DNA of 64,000 nt from an uncultured candidate division Zixibacteria bacterium (GCA_937925655.1 CALAMC010000066.1:12295-76294), one strand, 5' to 3'; shown: positions 8,050-17,095, counted from the stretch's first letter. Program-made: numbers and translations. The notes: generated by a model not told the origin, from the sequence alone.

Positions 8050-9687
8050 TCAATATTTTGCCGCGATCGGCATTCTTCGGCCAACCCCGAAGGCTTTGGA
8101 AGTAATCTTCAGGCCGGGCGGAGCCTGGCGGCGTTTGTATTCATTGCGATTGACCGCCCGGATGACCCAGTTCACCGTCTCGGATTCATAACCGCGCTCG
8201 ATTATTTCCGCGGCGCTCTGACCATCTTCTATATAATGGTACAGGATGGCATCGAGAATGTCATAGGGGGGAAGCGTATCCTGGTCGGTTTGATCGGGGC
8301 GAAGCTCGGCAGTCGGGGGACGTTCAATCGTTTCCTGCGGAATCAATTCCCGGTCGCGATTAATGTATGCGGCCAGTTCATAGACCATCGTTTTGGGCAC
8401 GTCAGAGATTACCGCCAGCCCCCCGGCCATGTCACCATAAAGAGTGCAGTATCCGGTCGCCAGTTCGCTTTTATTGCCGGTGGTCAGCAATAAATGCCCG
8501 TGGCGATTGGAATAAGCCATCAGGATATTGCCCCGGATGCGGGCCTGAATATTTTCCAGGGCGACGTCCATATGATCGGCCTTCAATCCGTTGTTCAGTT
8601 CATCGAGGTATGCCTGATAAATAGTATCGATCGGGATATTGAACAATTTGACCCCAAGATTTTCAGCCAACTTTCGGGCGGTTGTGATACTCAACACAGA
8701 CGTAAATTTCGAGGGCATGACTATGCCGGCAATATTTTCCGGCCCAAGCGCCGCGGCCGCCAGCGCACAGACGACCGCCGAATCGATCCCGCCCGAAAGT
8801 CCCATTACCGCCCTGGAGAAACCGGTTTTAGTGATATAGTCGCGCAGCCCCAGCACCAGAGCTTTATATACCTGCTCGATTTTCTCCGCGGGTTCGATTT
8901 TATAAGGCGATCCCTCGGCCGGGATGTTTATGGTTCCTATAGATTCCTCGAACGCCGGCAGTTCCGTGATGATACGCCCGTCGGCGTCGAAATACAGGCT
9001 GTCGCCGTCGAAAATAAGTTCGTCGTTGCCGCCGACCTGGTTGACGATTATAAACGGCTTTTTATGCCGCGCCACATGATTGCCGATCAGTCGCTTGCGA
9101 AGATCATCCTTGCCGAGCACAAAAGGTGAAGCCGAAATATTTATGAATAACGTTGCTCCGGCGCGGGCCAATCGGTCTATCGGATCGACCGTGTATCCCC
9201 CAAACGGCCACAGTTCCGATTCATTCCAGTAATCCTCGCAAATGGTTATGCCCAGCTTGAGGCCTTTGAAATCCACCGGAGCGATTTCCCCGGCCGGTTC
9301 GAAATAGCGCGGTTCATCGAAAACGTCGTACGACGGCAACAGACTCTTATGACATATGGCGAGAATGCTTTTGTTCTGAATCACTACGGCCGAGTTATGC
9401 AGACGAAAACCGTTTCCGCTTTTGCGTCGGGTCGGGACACCCATAATAAGCCCGGTATCCGGGAATCGATTGGAAATTTCCCGCAACTTCTCAAGAGCTT
9501 CGCCCACCCGGTCCATAAAACCGTGAGTGAACAGCAAATCGCGGGGAGGATAACCGGTCAGGTACAATTCAGAGAACACTATCAGATCGGTCGAGGCGGC
9601 GTTTTCTTTTATGACATCGAGAGCCTTTTCGAGATTCTGTTCAATTGCCCCGACCGTCGGATTCAATTGGGCCAGTGTAATTTTCAT
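8050..9687 (-). CDS. nadE: Glutamine-dependent NAD+ synthetase
   Basis: NadE amidates nicotinate adenine dinucleotide to NAD+. At 545 residues this is the two-domain, glutamine-using form. The N-terminal nitrilase-type amidase domain shows the Glu of FSELYLTGYPPRD and the Cys of GITICEDYWNES. The C-terminal synthetase domain has the ATP loop LSGGIDSAVVC (Ser298 region) and TTGNKSELATGYCTLYGDMAG. ATG at 9687. It heads the operon nadE / retropepsin / trmB and is separated from the upstream selenoprotein-like gene by a terminator. Confidence 0.95.
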   Translation of the reverse strand: MKITLAQLNPTVGAIEQNLEKALDVIKENAASTDLIVFSELYLTGYPPRDLLFTHGFMDRVGEALEKLREISNRFPDTGLIMGVPTRRKSGNGFRLHNSAVVIQNKSILAICHKSLLPSYDVFDEPRYFEPAGEIAPVDFKGLKLGITICEDYWNESELWPFGGYTVDPIDRLARAGATLFINISASPFVLGKDDLRKRLIGNHVARHKKPFIIVNQVGGNDELIFDGDSLYFDADGRIITELPAFEESIGTINIPAEGSPYKIEPAEKIEQVYKALVLGLRDYITKTGFSRAVMGLSGGIDSAVVCALAAAALGPENIAGIVMPSKFTSVLSITTARKLAENLGVKLFNIPIDTIYQAYLDELNNGLKADHMDVALENIQARIRGNILMAYSNRHGHLLLTTGNKSELATGYCTLYGDMAGGLAVISDVPKTMVYELAAYINRDRELIPQETIERPPTAELRPDQTDQDTLPPYDILDAILYHYIEDGQSAAEIIERGYESETVNWVIRAVNRNEYKRRQAPPGLKITSKAFGVGRRMPIAAKY

Positions 9688-9741
9688 GGCCTATATATAA
9701 CATAAAAAGGGGGAAAAATAAAAGGCCGATTTTACATAATT

Positions 9742-9768
9742 AAAAAGGGGGACAACTTCTTGTCCCCC
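9742..9768 (-). terminator. Rho-independent terminator of the thioredoxin-like gene
   Basis: On the minus strand a 9-bp perfect stem (GGGGGACAA / TTGTCCCCC) with loop GAAG is followed by TTTTT. It lies 22 bases past the stop at 9791. Confidence 0.9.
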
Positions 9769-9790
9769 CAATTCGTCCGCGGTCAAAAGA

Positions 9791-11203
9791 TCATTCCGGG
9801 CAAATCGGTTCCGGCCCCGGAGGAGTATTGTATTTGTAGCCGATCAGATAAAGAATATCCAGCAGATTGATATCGCCGTCGCCGTTGGCGTCTCCGGCTT
9901 CAATCGGATCGGGTGCCTCTCCCGGAGGATTATTGTACTTATACGCGATTAAAAACAGTATATCCAGGAGATTGACTTCGCCGTCACCACTGGCATCGCC
10001 GCAAACATATGAAATAATATTAACCGGCAAAACCGAACTCCAGTCGCTTTCGGCATCCCAAATATCTTTGGCCTTGACTCTGACATTAAAAGTGCCGTCG
10101 TCGAACCAGGCATATGATGTGTTGCAGGGGTTACCGGAGTTATATGGACCGAGCCATTCCGAAAAATCGCCGTTGCCCCAGTCCCACATATAAAATATGT
10201 CGTTGCCATGACTATCGGTTGTAACCGCCTCGAATTGATATTCGACGCCGAGATTCCCGTCACCAGTGCCGGTGGGAGCGCCCGGGACAGCCGGGGCGTC
10301 ATTGACCAATTCGATATTGGTAACGGTGAAATAAATTTCGATTATGCCGCCGCCTTTCCATGACCAATGGACTTCTAATTCCAGTTCATGAACATCCCGC
10401 GCGGCGGTGGCGAAAATTCTCGAAAGACAAGTGTCGGTTTGTCCGGACGGGTACCCCCCAAGCGAATTATAAATACCACCGTCATAATAACAGGTGGGAT
10501 CGCCCCAAAGATTATAATCGGTAATCATGCGTGCCTGCGCCTTGGGGTTCATATTGCGCACCATGGCCGCATAGAAAAACGGATAATCATCGAAAAGATC
10601 TATGTAATGCAACGCATTACTTACCCGAGGGCAGTATGGTCACGTGGTCCTCGTGCCTTCCTCAATGAAAACCGTATGCGTAAAACCCGGATAAGTGGAT
10701 GTGTTCGGCCAGGTTTCCGTAAGGTCGGCCGCGGCTGTGGCGTCCACGGGATAAGCCGTATAGGGATTGGTATGCGGGTTGTTTTCATCGGAATATCTGG
10801 TGGCGCCATCAGGGCTGAAAGCCACCGCCATAATTCGTACATTGCTGGCCTCCAAATCCGACCATGATTGCGAGCCATCCCAGAGGATGGTATCGGTCAG
10901 AGATTCCATGTACGCCAGGTTCAAATAATCGCCGTAAGCGAAATCCAGAAATCCGTAGTTGTACTTGGTTCCGGAGTATGTCGCCCAGCGCGATGATTTT
11001 TCCGTGACATAAATGCGCAGATACCCGGTGTAATTGGGGTTAGCCTGGACATCCCGGGCGGCGACGACCGGCATTGGTCGCGGGGCATCCCCCTGATTTG
11101 CGACGGTTGTATAATCGCCGGCCGCAAAGGCCGAACCGATTATAATCACTATCGCCAGAAAGACCGCCGGAAATGTCCACAACGGGCGTTGACATTTGTT
11201 CAA
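9791..11203 (-). CDS. Secreted thioredoxin-like selenoprotein candidate with PKD and dockerin domains (in-frame UGA read as Sec188)
   Basis: Two open segments, 11203-10640 and 10639-9791, are in one frame and divided only by TGA at 10642-10640. Read through, they give 470 residues: a signal peptide (about 1-27, ending SAFAAGD), an N-terminal region of unknown fold, a thioredoxin-like core with the motif U188-P-Y-C191-P where a Cys is expected, a cis-Pro loop (WGDPTCYYDGG, Pro236), a PKD-like module, and two C-terminal dockerin-type repeats (GDASGDGEVNLLDILFLIAY and a second copy). The downstream half has no ATG or ribosome site of its own and is needed to finish the thioredoxin fold. A stem-loop follows the TGA. 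A point mutation or sequencing error in TGC/TGT is the alternative. It has its own promoter and terminator. Confidence 0.75.
10604..10642 (-). promoter_or_regulatory. Candidate bacterial SECIS element with its UGA codon
   Basis: UGA is at 10642-10640. Nineteen bases later a perfect 7-bp stem forms (GTAATGC / GCATTAC, 10620-10604) capped by the loop GTT. The apical loop begins with G and starts 27 bases after the UGA, which fits the bacterial SECIS spacing and loop rule as I recall them. A smaller CCC/GGG stem lies between the UGA and this hairpin. Confidence 0.65.
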
Positions 11204-11358
11204 AGTGCTACCTCTTGAATTATATAATTGAAGTTAAGGATTGTATTCTTTATGAAAGCAATACGATTTAAACGGACACAGTGATCAAAAACCGGTTGCA
11301 ACATTTTTGACCCGTCAGCAAGGAAGTATAAAAGTAGGTCCCGTTATCAATTATGATA

Positions 11359-11386
11359 AATATACTTTTTTTGTCCTCTTTGTCAA
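11359..11386 (-). promoter_or_regulatory. Sigma-70-like promoter of the thioredoxin-like gene
   Basis: Minus-strand TTGACA (11381-11386), a 16-base spacer, then TATATT (11359-11364). The predicted start near 11352 gives a leader of about 150 bases. Confidence 0.65.
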
Positions 11387-11454
11387 GGCTAAAAACTATG
11401 CATTAAGTAACTATAATACAGGCAGTTAACGTAAAAGTCCGGTGGTTTCGCGAA

Positions 11455-12621
11455 TCATCGCCGCAGGATTAGTCCCCAGAAAATGGAGAAGTCATCATAG
11501 TCATAACGGTGGTCGATGGGCATGTTGTCGAGATCCATTCTTACAATTTCGGTTGTGGATTCGTTGGTGACGATTTCAACCGAAAGCGACGGCTCGATAA
11601 ACCAGCCGGATTTCGTGACTATCGGTCTTTGAATCTTGAAAAACAGCCGAGACTGATAATCATGGCGGGGCGGGCCCAATTGCATATATATGAAATATTG
11701 ACTCTCCTCCAGGGTTCTTAAATATCGCTTTTCAAAATATCCGGCTCCGGCGGTGACAATGGCGTCGGTAAAAAACATCGTCTTTATGGTTGCCGTCACC
11801 GACTGGCCTTCCCACAATGACGACCACGGCGACAGGTTTTCACTGGATGAACCGAATATTATTCCGGCGCTGTCGTTGGTGAAGCTTCGGTAAGTGTAGG
11901 TAATATTCATACCGGTTTTGCTGCCCAGCGGCCGGGAAAAACGGGGCGAGATATACCATGATTTCAGGTTTTTTTCGACAAGAAAAGTGTCCGGCACACC
12001 GTCGAGTATATCGGCAAAGGGGTCGAGGTCGCCGCGGATGGAGCTGTAATCGGCCGTGCCGAATCCCGCCTCGATATCGAGAGTATTATTTTTCCAGAAC
12101 GTCTTGTTGGCTCCCATGAAGAATTCGATGGTCTTCTGGTCATATATATCGTTGTCTATATATGACGTTTGGGTGTACTTACCTCCGAGACGCAAATGCA
12201 ATTGTGACGCCGCGCGATACATGAGCCCGGCCGACACTGTCCCGGAGTTATTATCGAACCCGGAAAAATCCCTGCGATAGCGGCTGCCGTAAAAACTGCC
12301 TTTGACATATGGTCGCAGGGGCGAGTCTTTCCACGAGGGAATCAACGTGATTTCCCCGCCGGTCAGCAGATTGCTGATCTTGTAGGTTTCCCCATAATAC
12401 GTATATTCTCCGGCGCCGCTTATTTCCATAAACGACAGCGGGTATAAGTATATCCGTCCGCTGGCTGTTGTACTAATATCATCGATATCATTGTTATCAT
12501 TGATTAAATTGCTTTGATAGCCGCTGCTGACGCCCGCCTCGAATTTGACGTCGGCCATTGACGATGCAGAAAACAGAATTATCGCCGCGGCCAATAGCCC
12601 ATTTGAAATTACCTTACTCAT
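11455..12621 (-). CDS. Outer-membrane beta-barrel protein of unknown function
   Basis: The 388-residue product starts at the ATG at 12621 (MSKVISNG), after a GGGGGG-type ribosome site. An upstream extension is open but would overlap the preceding gene. A signal peptide of about 23 residues ends in SSMADV. The rest is made of alternating amphipathic strands rich in Tyr and Ser, such as SAGLMYRAASQLHLRLGGKY and MNITYTYRSF, ending in a terminal strand FSIFWGLILRR. This is the pattern of a 14- to 18-strand barrel. It follows the small Cys-tailed gene by 11 bases, so the two form an operon. No specific family is recognised; a transport or export channel is a guess. Confidence 0.75.
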   Translation of the reverse strand: MSKVISNGLLAAAIILFSASSMADVKFEAGVSSGYQSNLINDNNDIDDISTTASGRIYLYPLSFMEISGAGEYTYYGETYKISNLLTGGEITLIPSWKDSPLRPYVKGSFYGSRYRRDFSGFDNNSGTVSAGLMYRAASQLHLRLGGKYTQTSYIDNDIYDQKTIEFFMGANKTFWKNNTLDIEAGFGTADYSSIRGDLDPFADILDGVPDTFLVEKNLKSWYISPRFSRPLGSKTGMNITYTYRSFTNDSAGIIFGSSSENLSPWSSLWEGQSVTATIKTMFFTDAIVTAGAGYFEKRYLRTLEESQYFIYMQLGPPRHDYQSRLFFKIQRPIVTKSGWFIEPSLSVEIVTNESTTEIVRMDLDNMPIDHRYDYDDFSIFWGLILRR

Positions 12622-12632
12622 CTGATGCCCCC

Positions 12633-13064
12633 CTAATGACAAACGCCGCCGGCACAGCCGCCCGAAGATACCGCGCCGATACCGATACCGTTGCCGGGTC
12701 CGAACTGGTCCCCGGAGCCGAACCCGCCGCGATGAGTTGATATTATGCGGCAACTGCGATTCAGTTGCGAGAATTTTCCGGAATTGGGGGTAAAATCGGC
12801 CGAGAAATCCGCGGCGGACGTCTCGAAACTTGCCAGTCCCGTCAGGGCCGGAGACGTTTCGCCCGGAACCGGTTTTGATCTACCTTCGGCTATATTGAAA
12901 ATGCCATCGCCGTCGTCGTCGGGAGCGCCGTCGTCGAGACCGTCGCCGTCCAGGTCAATAAAGGGTGCCGAAGCTCCCTTCGCTTCATCGGCCGTAAGGA
13001 AACCGGGGATAAACAGAAGAAGGAAAACCACGAGCGAGAAGATAATTGGACGATGACCGGTCAT
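12633..13064 (-). CDS. Small secreted protein with Asp-rich calcium-type repeat and Gly/Cys tail
   Basis: 143 residues from the ATG at 13064, which has AAGGAG upstream. A signal peptide spans about residues 1-25. Next comes an acidic repeat DLDGDGLDDGAPDDDGDGI, typical of calcium-binding EF-hand or thrombospondin-3-like loops. A Ser/Thr-rich middle follows, then a Gly-rich C-terminus ending GGCAGGVCH. The last seven residues fit C-X4-C-H, the wider form of a haem c attachment site, but they could equally bind another metal. It is translated just ahead of the outer-membrane barrel gene (11-base gap), so the two probably function together. I do not recognise the family. Confidence 0.65.
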   Translation of the reverse strand: MTGHRPIIFSLVVFLLLFIPGFLTADEAKGASAPFIDLDGDGLDDGAPDDDGDGIFNIAEGRSKPVPGETSPALTGLASFETSAADFSADFTPNSGKFSQLNRSCRIISTHRGGFGSGDQFGPGNGIGIGAVSSGGCAGGVCH

Positions 13065-13189
13065 GTTGCCAACTCCTTGTGAGACGTGCTCCGTGTTTGT
13101 CAATTTCCCCAAAGTTAACCATTTTTGTCTTTTTTCGCAAGGCTTAATTGGCAAATGCCGGGGTTTATAAATGGGCCGGCATAAAAAAA

Positions 13190-13207
13190 CTTAATATTAT
13201 CTTCATA
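13190..13207 (+). promoter_or_regulatory. Pho box upstream of phoB
   Basis: CTTAATATTATCTTCATA: two hexamers, TTAATA (13191) and TTCATA (13202), repeat at an 11-base interval, as in PhoB operators. The site lies 76 bases before the phoB ATG and fits autoregulation. Two similar sites precede the porin and pstS. Confidence 0.6.
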
Positions 13208-13282
13208 ATCCGCACATTTCTTCTTGTTGCGCATTGTAGTGGCTGGAATTATTATTAACCAGATTGCATTCAGGAGATTGTA

Positions 13283-13972
13283 ATGTCCGGAGAAAAAGTA
13301 CTGGTAATCGAGGATGAACAAGACATCTCCGATCTGATTCGATACAACCTTGAGCGTGAGGGGCACTCTGTCATTCAGGCGACGTCGGGTGAAAAGGGCT
13401 TGGCCGAAGCCAGAAAAAGCAAACCACAGCTGATAATCCTTGATTTGATGTTGCCGGGCATCGATGGCTTGCAGGTTTGTCGCGGCCTGAAAAGTGAAGA
13501 TATAACGCGCGACATTCCGGTTATTATCCTGACCGCCAAAAGCGAGGAAGCCGATATCGTGGCCGGTCTGGAATTGGGGGCCGATGATTATATCACCAAA
13601 CCATTCAGCCCCCGGGTCCTGCTGGCCCGTTTGAGGGCGGTTTTAAGACGCAAGGCCGAGGCCGTAATTCCTGACGGCCGAACCATTTCATTTCGTAACC
13701 TTCGTATCGACCCCGGCAAACATCTGGTATCTGTCGGCGGCAAAACGATAACATTGACGCATACCGAATTCAACCTGATTCATGTTCTGGCGCGCCGTCC
13801 CGGATGGGTATTTACGCGAAATCAACTGGTTGACGCCATTCGCGGAGAAGACGTGTTTATAACGGATCGTACGATCGACGTTCACGTCGCCGGTTTAAGA
13901 AAAAAACTCGGTAAAGGCAATGATTTTATCGAAACCATCCGGGGCGTCGGGTATCGCTTCAGGGAGTCATAA
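13283..13972 (+). CDS. phoB: Phosphate regulon response regulator PhoB (OmpR family)
   Basis: A 229-residue two-domain regulator. The receiver domain (about 1-120) has the acidic pair near EDEQD, phospho-acceptor Asp54 in ILDLMLPG, Thr of LTAKS, and Lys of TKPFSP. The C-terminal winged helix shows LTHTEFNLIHVLARRPGWVF and TIDVHVAGLRKKLG, with GVGYRF at the end. ATG at 13283 follows CAGGAG. It overlaps phoR by one base and is followed by a porin and the pst operon, which makes the phosphate role secure. Pho-box-like repeats lie upstream. Confidence 0.92.
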   Translation: MSGEKVLVIEDEQDISDLIRYNLEREGHSVIQATSGEKGLAEARKSKPQLIILDLMLPGIDGLQVCRGLKSEDITRDIPVIILTAKSEEADIVAGLELGADDYITKPFSPRVLLARLRAVLRRKAEAVIPDGRTISFRNLRIDPGKHLVSVGGKTITLTHTEFNLIHVLARRPGWVFTRNQLVDAIRGEDVFITDRTIDVHVAGLRKKLGKGNDFIETIRGVGYRFRES

Positions 13973-15744
13973 TGCCGAGCAAACGTATCATCTGGCTGTT
14001 ATACCCGTCATATCTGGTTATAACGGTTGCGGCCGTGGTCATTATGGGCTGGTATGGCATCAGGACGCAAAAGCAGAACCTCCTGAATTATGTGGAATCG
14101 GTGTTATATGATCGCGCCCTGATCGTTGCGGGTCAGATAGCAGAGCCCCTGTCGAGGGGTGATCTGGAACCGGCCCGGCAGTTTTGCGAGCGGGTCGGCC
14201 AGATTTCGACAACAAGAATAACCGTTATCGATACGGCCGGGATGGTTCTGGTTGATACCGAGCAGGACCCCGGCACTATGGAAAATCACCGGAATCGACC
14301 GGAAATGATCGATGCATGGCAATCGGGTCGGGGGATCTCCATTCGTTTCAGCAATACCCGGCAGGTAAGATTGATGTATGTGGCGGCGCGGGTCGAACAC
14401 GGCAACCGGATTTTAGGGATAGTGCGGACGGCGCTTCCGGTTACTTTTATCGATGAGGAAATCGGTCACGGCGAAAGACGGGCGGTGCTGGTCGGTCTGT
14501 TCGTCGCGGCCCTGGCGGCCATCGTCAGCTATTTGGTCAGCCGCAAATTCAGCCGTCCTTTAATAGAGCTGAAAGACGTCGCCCGGCGGTTTGCCGACGG
14601 CGATCTTGACCGACGCCTGCCGATATCGAATACGGTAGAAATCGGAGGCGTGGCGTCGGCCATGAATGAAATGGCCCGCCAATTGAGCGACAGAATTAAT
14701 ACCATCACACGCCAGAAGGGAGAACAGGAAGCGGTTCTGGCCAGCATGTCCGAGGGTGTTCTCGCCTTCGATACCAATGAACGATTGATTAATTTCAACC
14801 AGGCGGCGGCCCGATTTTTGGGACTTGATGCCTCGCGGGCAATAGGTCAAACACTGCACGAGGCCATACGTAATTCCCGGCTCCAGAAAATTATCCGTGA
14901 AGCGTTATGGTCAAAAAGGCCAATAGTGGATACCATCGAGTTCGCCGGAACAGAAGAGCGCTGGGCGCAAGCCTCGGCCACGGTCCTGAAAGACGCCGCT
15001 GGCGATGAAAGGGGCGTTCTGGTTGTGCTGAATGACATTACTCGAATGCGCAAGCTGGAAAACCTCCGGCGCGATTTTGTCGCCAACGTCTCGCACGAAC
15101 TGAAAACTCCGATTACGTCCATTATCGGTGCGGTGGAAACGCTTCTGGACGGAGCGGTCGGAAACAAAGACGAGGCCGATAGATTCCTGAAGGTCATCGC
15201 GCGGCAGTCGGACCGACTGAATATAATAATAGAAGATTTGCTCCGGCTGTCGCGAATCGAAACCGAGGCCGAGAAAGGTGAGATCGTTCTGTCAAAAGTG
15301 GCTTTGCGGCCGGTTCTGCAGGCGGCCATTGCCGATTGTGAGTCTTTGGCCAGAACCAAATCGTCAAAACTGGCACTAAGCTGTGCCGACGATATCCAGG
15401 CCCGATTAAATGCGCCCCTGTTCGAGCAGGCCATAATTAATCTAATCGATAATGCCTTGAAGTACGGAAGTGACGGCAAACCGGTTGAAATCGGGGCCGA
15501 GGGTGATGAGGTTTCGGTAAGAATCACGGTAAAAGATTACGGGCCCGGAATCGACGCTAAGCATCTCCCGCGCATATTCGAGAGATTCTATCGGGTCGAT
15601 AAATCCCGCAGCCGCGAATTGGGCGGGACCGGTCTGGGCCTGTCGATCGTAAAGCATATTGTGATCGCCCACGGCGGTCGGATTACGGTCGAGAGTACGC
15701 CGGGTCAGGGTTCCATTTTTAGAATTGACCTGCCCGTTATTTGA
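13972..15744 (+). CDS. phoR: Phosphate regulon sensor histidine kinase PhoR
   Basis: A 590-residue membrane kinase. Order: transmembrane segment near 7-28, a periplasmic sensing region of about 135 residues, second transmembrane segment near 168-188 (VGLFVAALAAIVSYLV), HAMP domain, a PAS domain (about 250-355), HisKA with His375 in VSHELKTPITSI, and a HATPase domain with N box NLIDNALKYGS, G1 DYGPGID and G2 GGTGLGLSIVKH. Its start overlaps the phoB stop (TAATG), so translation is coupled. The large periplasmic domain differs from the short PhoR of enterobacteria and resembles the Bacillus-type sensor. Confidence 0.92.
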   Translation: MPSKRIIWLLYPSYLVITVAAVVIMGWYGIRTQKQNLLNYVESVLYDRALIVAGQIAEPLSRGDLEPARQFCERVGQISTTRITVIDTAGMVLVDTEQDPGTMENHRNRPEMIDAWQSGRGISIRFSNTRQVRLMYVAARVEHGNRILGIVRTALPVTFIDEEIGHGERRAVLVGLFVAALAAIVSYLVSRKFSRPLIELKDVARRFADGDLDRRLPISNTVEIGGVASAMNEMARQLSDRINTITRQKGEQEAVLASMSEGVLAFDTNERLINFNQAAARFLGLDASRAIGQTLHEAIRNSRLQKIIREALWSKRPIVDTIEFAGTEERWAQASATVLKDAAGDERGVLVVLNDITRMRKLENLRRDFVANVSHELKTPITSIIGAVETLLDGAVGNKDEADRFLKVIARQSDRLNIIIEDLLRLSRIETEAEKGEIVLSKVALRPVLQAAIADCESLARTKSSKLALSCADDIQARLNAPLFEQAIINLIDNALKYGSDGKPVEIGAEGDEVSVRITVKDYGPGIDAKHLPRIFERFYRVDKSRSRELGGTGLGLSIVKHIVIAHGGRITVESTPGQGSIFRIDLPVI

Positions 15745-15775
15745 TTGTCAATTCCGGTCCATTCTCTAATCAAAC

Positions 15776-15828
15776 ATTAACCAATCCTTAATATTCTCTT
15801 AACAAAAAACAGGTTCAATCCATATAAA
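15776..15828 (+). promoter_or_regulatory. Triple Pho box and -10 element upstream of the porin
   Basis: Three hexamers, TTAACC (15777), TTAATA (15788) and TTAACA (15799), lie exactly 11 bases apart. They are followed 18 bases later by TATAAA (15823-15828). PhoB would take the place of a -35 contact. The porin ATG is at 15971. Confidence 0.7.
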
Positions 15829-15970
15829 CGTGGATTGGAAAAGCAATATAAGAAAACAAACTATGATATCTATATGACAAACAAGGAGGGTGGCAAGGAT
15901 AGAATAATCATGATGGCGTTTTAGTCAGGACTGTACTGAAAATTAATAAGGGATATAATTGGAGAGAGAG

Positions 15971-17095
15971 ATGAACAAATTTAATTTTTCAAAAATTCTG
16001 GTTCTATTGATGTCGATATCTTTGCTGACAGGGGGAGCTTCCGCCGACAACTGGTATGAATCCGTGAAAGTGAAAGGGGACCTGCGTTATCGTCACGAAA
16101 TGAAAAAGACCGACGACAATGATCCGCAACATCGTCATCGGATTCGGGCCCGGCTGGCCATCGAAGGTAAAGTTTCATCGGAAATCAACGCCACCGTTCA
16201 ATTGGCGACCGGCTCCAACGACCCGATCTCCACCAATCAGACGCTCGACAACGCTTTTTCCAGCAAGGATGTTCGGCTCGATTTGGCCTATTTCGATTAC
16301 AAGCCGAGGCAGGCGCCCGGATTGACAATAACCGGCGGCAAATTTCACAACCCTTTTCTACGACCGGGAACTTCGGAGTTGCTCTGGGATGTGGACCTGA
16401 ATCCCGAGGGCGGCGCGGCCAACTTCACCCATGATTTTGAGAATGTTACCCTGACTCTGGTTGGGGCCGGTCTATGGATAGACGAACGTTCCAAGGGCGA
16501 TGATTCCTATCTGGCCGCATTTCAGGGGATGACCCGGTTTAATTTCAACGAGAAGAAATCAAGCGTGGCAGTCGGCGGTGGGTATTTCGGCTATGCAAAT
16601 ACCAAAGGTTTTCCGGTCTTCTATGATTCCGGCGACCCGATGGGTAATTCATCGATAGAAATTATTGATGGCGATGACTCTTATTATCAATATGCCGAGG
16701 ATTATGAGTTATTCGAGGTGTTTGGTGAGTTGACTCATAAGGTCAACCATATCCCGTTTACCATCATGGCTGACTTTGTCACCAATACCGCCGCCGATAG
16801 TCTTAACACCGGCTGGCTGGTCGGTTTTGGCGTCGGCAAAGCCAAAAAACGCGGCACCTGGGATGTACGTTATATCTATCGCAAGGTCGAACGGGACGCC
16901 GTGGTGGGTATGTTTACCGATTCGGATTTCCGCGACGGCGGAACCGACGCCAGGGGCCATGAGTTTGGCGGCTCCTATATGTTGAGCGATAAAGCCGCTT
17001 TCAATTTCACGTACTTTATAAATGAAATCGGTTTGGAAGAAGACGACCCGACCGATTTTAACCGGATGCAGATAGATCTGCAATTGAAGTTTTAA
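15971..17095 (+). CDS. Outer-membrane porin, probably phosphate-regulated
   Basis: 374 residues from the ATG at 15971, chosen because GGAGAGAG precedes it; a TTG 12 bases earlier is open but has no site. A signal peptide spans about 1-26 (GGASADNWYE). The mature part has repeated amphipathic strands (VKVKGDLRYRHE, FNFTYFINEIG, MQIDLQLKF with a terminal Phe), typical of a 16-strand porin. It lies between phoR and pstS with a triple Pho box in front. By position it should deliver phosphate or polyphosphate across the outer membrane, like OprP/OprO, but I cannot show homology to them. Confidence 0.8.
   Translation: MNKFNFSKILVLLMSISLLTGGASADNWYESVKVKGDLRYRHEMKKTDDNDPQHRHRIRARLAIEGKVSSEINATVQLATGSNDPISTNQTLDNAFSSKDVRLDLAYFDYKPRQAPGLTITGGKFHNPFLRPGTSELLWDVDLNPEGGAANFTHDFENVTLTLVGAGLWIDERSKGDDSYLAAFQGMTRFNFNEKKSSVAVGGGYFGYANTKGFPVFYDSGDPMGNSSIEIIDGDDSYYQYAEDYELFEVFGELTHKVNHIPFTIMADFVTNTAADSLNTGWLVGFGVGKAKKRGTWDVRYIYRKVERDAVVGMFTDSDFRDGGTDARGHEFGGSYMLSDKAAFNFTYFINEIGLEEDDPTDFNRMQIDLQLKF

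Noticed and set aside
9791..10612. A separate gene starting at the TTG at 10612
   Set aside because: It lacks a ribosome site and would begin inside a thioredoxin helix. The frame is continuous with the upstream segment apart from one TGA.
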